64,000 nt of DNA. Source: Spirochaetales bacterium. GTDB lineage: Bacteria; Spirochaetota; Spirochaetia; DSM-2461. A program made the position numbers and the translations under genes. How positions within the stretch are numbered: position 1 is the stretch's first letter; each line of letters begins with the position of its first letter. The notes under the pieces are model-generated. The model worked only from the letters and a program-made list of their open reading frames with translations. It searched no databases and was not told the origin of the DNA. Of the stretch, positions 62,200 through 64,000 are shown piece by piece. The stretch lies in NCBI GenBank assembly GCA_022360655.1, contig JAKSCK010000050.1:105685-169684 (forward strand). The letters run 5' to 3'.

Positions 62200-62705
62200 T
62201 CGGCTTCCGGATACCCTTCAGGGGTGACCTGAAATTTCCCCAAAATCTTTTTTCGCTTCCGATCGGAAAGATGATCAATGAAGAGAACACCATCAAGATG
62301 GTCGTATTCATGCTGAATGACCGTGGCCAAGAGTCCAGAGGCCTCAATGGTGAAGGGTCGCCCCTTTGCATTCCAAGCCTGAATCTGCAATTGGGCAGGA
62401 CGCTTCACATCGGCATACTGGCCAGGAATGCTCAAACAGCCCTCCTCATACGATGAAAGTTCTGGACTGGTGGCCAAGATCTGAGGATTGATAAAGACCA
62501 TGGGTTTCTCATCAATCTGAACGGTAAAAATGCGCTGAAGAAGCCCCACCTGAGGGCCAGCCAATCCAATGCCCTTCCCTGCAATCATGGTTTCTACCAT
62601 GTGTTCAGCCAGTTGAGCGGTTTCGGCCGTGATGTCCTGTATGGGAGACGCCTTGCGGCGAAGGAGACTAAGTTGGTCTTCGATTCCTATGGTGTAGATG
62701 TCCAT
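62196..62705 (-). CDS. def: Peptide deformylase
   Basis: A 169-residue metallo-hydrolase that removes the formyl group from nascent proteins. The three motifs are present: GIGLAGPQVGL, EEGCLSIPG (metal-binding Cys) and QHEYDHLDG (HExxH). First gene of def-fmt-PASTA. The leader lies in a GC-rich repeat-like region; TAGATT sits about 6 nt before the ATG with no clear ribosome binding site. Confidence 0.97.
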   Translation of the reverse strand: MDIYTIGIEDQLSLLRRKASPIQDITAETAQLAEHMVETMIAGKGIGLAGPQVGLLQRIFTVQIDEKPMVFINPQILATSPELSSYEEGCLSIPGQYADVKRPAQLQIQAWNAKGRPFTIEASGLLATVIQHEYDHLDGVLFIDHLSDRKRKKILGKFQVTPEGYPEAE

Positions 62706-63030
62706 AAGGAAAATCTAACACGGGAGGGGGCCGGGATGAAAGGATGCCTCACAGGGCTGCGTCAGGGATACCTTCGGTGTCCCTATCCTTGTCTCGGGAA
62801 AGGATGAGCAAGCTCCTCCATTCCTCTCGACTGCGTCAGGGATAATAGGGGCAGCGGAGCTGGTCCGAGGAACGAGGACGGAACCCCCGAATAGCCCGAC
62901 CCCCGGCTTGCCGGGGGGGACGCCCAAATTGGGAGCAAAAAAAGGTACATCTGTAATCTGGATGGAAAAGGAAAAGAAGAGATCAAGTCCTCTCAGACTT
63001 TTCAACAGCCCCGTCGATCTAAAACCGATA
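62706..63030. repeat. Gene-free REP-like palindromic stretch between def and priA
   Basis: A 325-nt region with no credible frame. It holds two copies of CTGCGTCAGGGATA (62757-62770, 62831-62844), a GGGATACC-TTC-GGTGTCCC hairpin (about 62766-62784), a strong CCCCCGGC/GCCGGGGG hairpin (62900-62917) and a CCCAA-A-TTGGG palindrome (62923-62933). The layout resembles RAYT-associated REP elements that occur as scattered intergenic repeats. It also serves as the def promoter region. Confidence 0.5.
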
Positions 63031-63795
63031 TTAAAGAAGGGAAACTGGATCCACATCCACTTCCACATAAAGTCCATGGGGAACTTTGAGGGACTGAAGA
63101 ACGGCATTCAATGCAGCATGGGTGCGATCAAAGGCCTCGGTGCGCAAAATGATGTGCCAACGGTACTGCTCGGAGATTCGACCAATGGGACATTCTGCAG
63201 GTCCAAGTACCTCAAAATCCTGCTGATAGGGAGCCAAATCAGAGGCAAAGCTTTGGGCCAGAGAACGCACACGCGCCTCCAGCTTTCCTCGAATGGTGAT
63301 ACGAAAAAGCCTGGAAAAGGGAGGGAAACCCAGCATTTGCCGCTCCTCAATTTCCTGGGTGTAAAACTCTTCCACCTGACCTTCGGCAGCCAAACGAACG
63401 GCTGGGGAGGAGGGCCGGAAACTTTGCACAATCACTTCCCCATCCGGGATGAAACGTCCGGCGCGCCCCGCCACCTGGAGAATCAGGGCAAAGGTGCGTT
63501 CGGAGGATCGGAAATCGGGAAGGTTGAGGGAGGTGTCGGCAGAGAGCACGGCGGCCAGTTTGACCCCAGGTGCATTGAGTCCTTTGGCCACCATCTGAGT
63601 GCCAAGAAGGATGTCTATACGGCCTTCCCGAAAATCCCGTAACCCCTCTTCTAAGGCCCCCTTACGTTTGACGGCATCAGCATCCAGACGGAGTACTTTT
63701 TTTTCAGGAAAAAGTCGAGCCACGTCCTCTTCTATGCGCTCGGTTCCAAAACCAGCGGCGCGCATTTCCACAGACCCACATTCGGGACAGCTATG
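63031..63795 (-). CDS. priA: Primosomal helicase PriA, C-terminal part; 5' end lost at junction
   Basis: About 253 codons of PriA. On the minus strand the frame shows the second half of the zinc-binding region (HSCPECGSVEMRAAGFGTERIEEDV), then helicase motifs V-VI (ILLGTQMVAKGLNAPGV, LVLQVAGRAGRF-type ILQVAGRAGRFIP) and the C-terminal domain with RTIRG-like segments. The upstream half, which should contain the other Cys pairs, Walker A and the DNA-binding domain, is absent: beyond about 63790 the frame loses PriA features and meets an in-frame TGA near 63827-63829. The residues before the CPECG block (FHSLG where CHxCG is expected) lack both cysteines. The gene is therefore truncated by a junction or assembly fault. 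Confidence 0.85.
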   Translation of the reverse strand, partial: HSCPECGSVEMRAAGFGTERIEEDVARLFPEKKVLRLDADAVKRKGALEEGLRDFREGRIDILLGTQMVAKGLNAPGVKLAAVLSADTSLNLPDFRSSERTFALILQVAGRAGRFIPDGEVIVQSFRPSSPAVRLAAEGQVEEFYTQEIEERQMLGFPPFSRLFRITIRGKLEARVRSLAQSFASDLAPYQQDFEVLGPAECPIGRISEQYRWHIILRTEAFDRTHAALNAVLQSLKVPHGLYVEVDVDPVSLL

Positions 63796-64000
63796 AGGTG
63801 GGGGGGCAGAACTGGACCCAAGGCTATGAAAAGCAATTCAAGCAAGTTCATGGTTACGACCTGATTTCTTTTCTACCGCTCTATGCGGGGCGTTTCGTAG
63901 ACAGTGCCGACACCTCGGATGCTGTTTGTTGGGATATTCGCCGTTACAATAGTCACTTAATGACCGAGAACTATTTCGGTTATTTCACCGAACTCTGTCA
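63786..64000 (+). CDS. GH106-type alpha-L-rhamnosidase fragment (runs off right edge)
   Basis: On the plus strand the frame from 63786 reads DSYEVGGQNWT, then KQFKQVHGYDLISFLPLYAG, FVDSADTSDAVCWDIRRYNS and LMTENYFGYFTELC, closely following the GH106 pattern (D-S-x-E-x-G-x-Q-N-W-T ... GYDL..LP ... WD.R). It is internal to such an enzyme: no start and no end are present. It begins exactly where priA homology stops on the other strand, in an opposite reading direction, and its homology has no upstream part in this window. Either a recombination has placed it here or the contig is chimeric. Confidence 0.7.

Noticed and set aside
63031..63771. Reading priA as a complete short gene starting at GTG 63771
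   Set aside because: The GTG falls inside the PriA zinc-binding block, whose codons continue upstream for several residues; it is an internal codon, not a start.
1..64000. CRISPR arrays, tRNA, rRNA, insertion sequences and prophage genes
   Set aside because: I found no regularly spaced repeats, no tRNA-like cloverleaf and no transposase, integrase or phage protein in any recognised gene.

Overview
The window looks like a chromosomal segment of a free-living or commensal spirochaete of the Spirochaetaceae (Treponema/Spirochaeta side). The base composition is near balanced by eye. Three things point there. First, a cfpA gene for the spirochaete-specific cytoplasmic filament protein is followed by an uncharacterised gene and a PPDK-like gene, the order I recall from Treponema pallidum (TP0748-TP0747-TP0746). 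Second, a complete six-gene mevalonate operon has the order I recall from Borrelia (HMG-CoA synthase, type 2 IPP isomerase, HMG-CoA reductase, mevalonate diphosphate decarboxylase, phosphomevalonate kinase, mevalonate kinase). Third, there are many lipoproteins and several spirochaete-type hypothetical genes. Glutamate synthase, an APS reductase and a GH116 glycosidase argue against a strongly host-reduced genome. No rRNA, tRNA, CRISPR array or intact mobile element was seen.

Layout. 1-2169: 5' part of a GH116 glycosidase (minus, running off the left edge), divergent from an AraC regulator. 2233-6803: archaeal-type AspRS and gatCAB, a set for making Asn-tRNA and/or Gln-tRNA by transamidation. 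6863-11403: an HD-GYP response regulator and a propeller-sensor diguanylate cyclase, overlapping by 4 nt. 11567-20609: gltD-gltB, pyrG and an NrpR-like nitrogen repressor; a near-perfect palindrome lies just downstream of the gltB -10 box. 20718-26393: lipoprotein, gpsA, outer-membrane protein with a hairpin over its ribosome binding site, a nuclease-like lipoprotein, thiI, FmdB zinc ribbon. 26460-31925: ileS, lipoprotein, hisH, hisF in one tight operon. 32112-35853: exported hypothetical protein, redox-domain/APS reductase fusion, Xaa-Pro aminopeptidase. 35854-36280: gene-free, with a candidate small RNA. 36281-42884: mevalonate operon. 42869-48962: YitT, DjlA-like co-chaperone, class III cyclase-like protein, MinD/FlhG-like ATPase, unknown gene, J-domain protein. 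49031-57592: cfpA locus (PPDK-like, unknown, cfpA, large membrane LysM-like protein). 57705-60171: TPR-HEPN protein and a VanY-type carboxypeptidase. 60173-62705: def-fmt-PASTA operon. 62706-63030: repeat-like gene-free stretch. 63031-63795: 3' part of priA. From about 63786 to the right edge the plus strand reads as a GH106 rhamnosidase fragment. The priA/GH106 join is abrupt and may be an assembly or recombination junction.

Cross-cutting themes. Nitrogen assimilation (gltBD, NrpR, glutamine-dependent PyrG, GatCAB, HisH) clusters in the left half. Several genes without a Shine-Dalgarno have a sigma70-like -10 box only 5-8 nt before the start codon, which suggests leaderless transcripts. The most promising candidates for new biology are the cfpA locus, with its PPDK-like protein whose ATP-binding half looks degenerate, and the NrpR/gltB operator.
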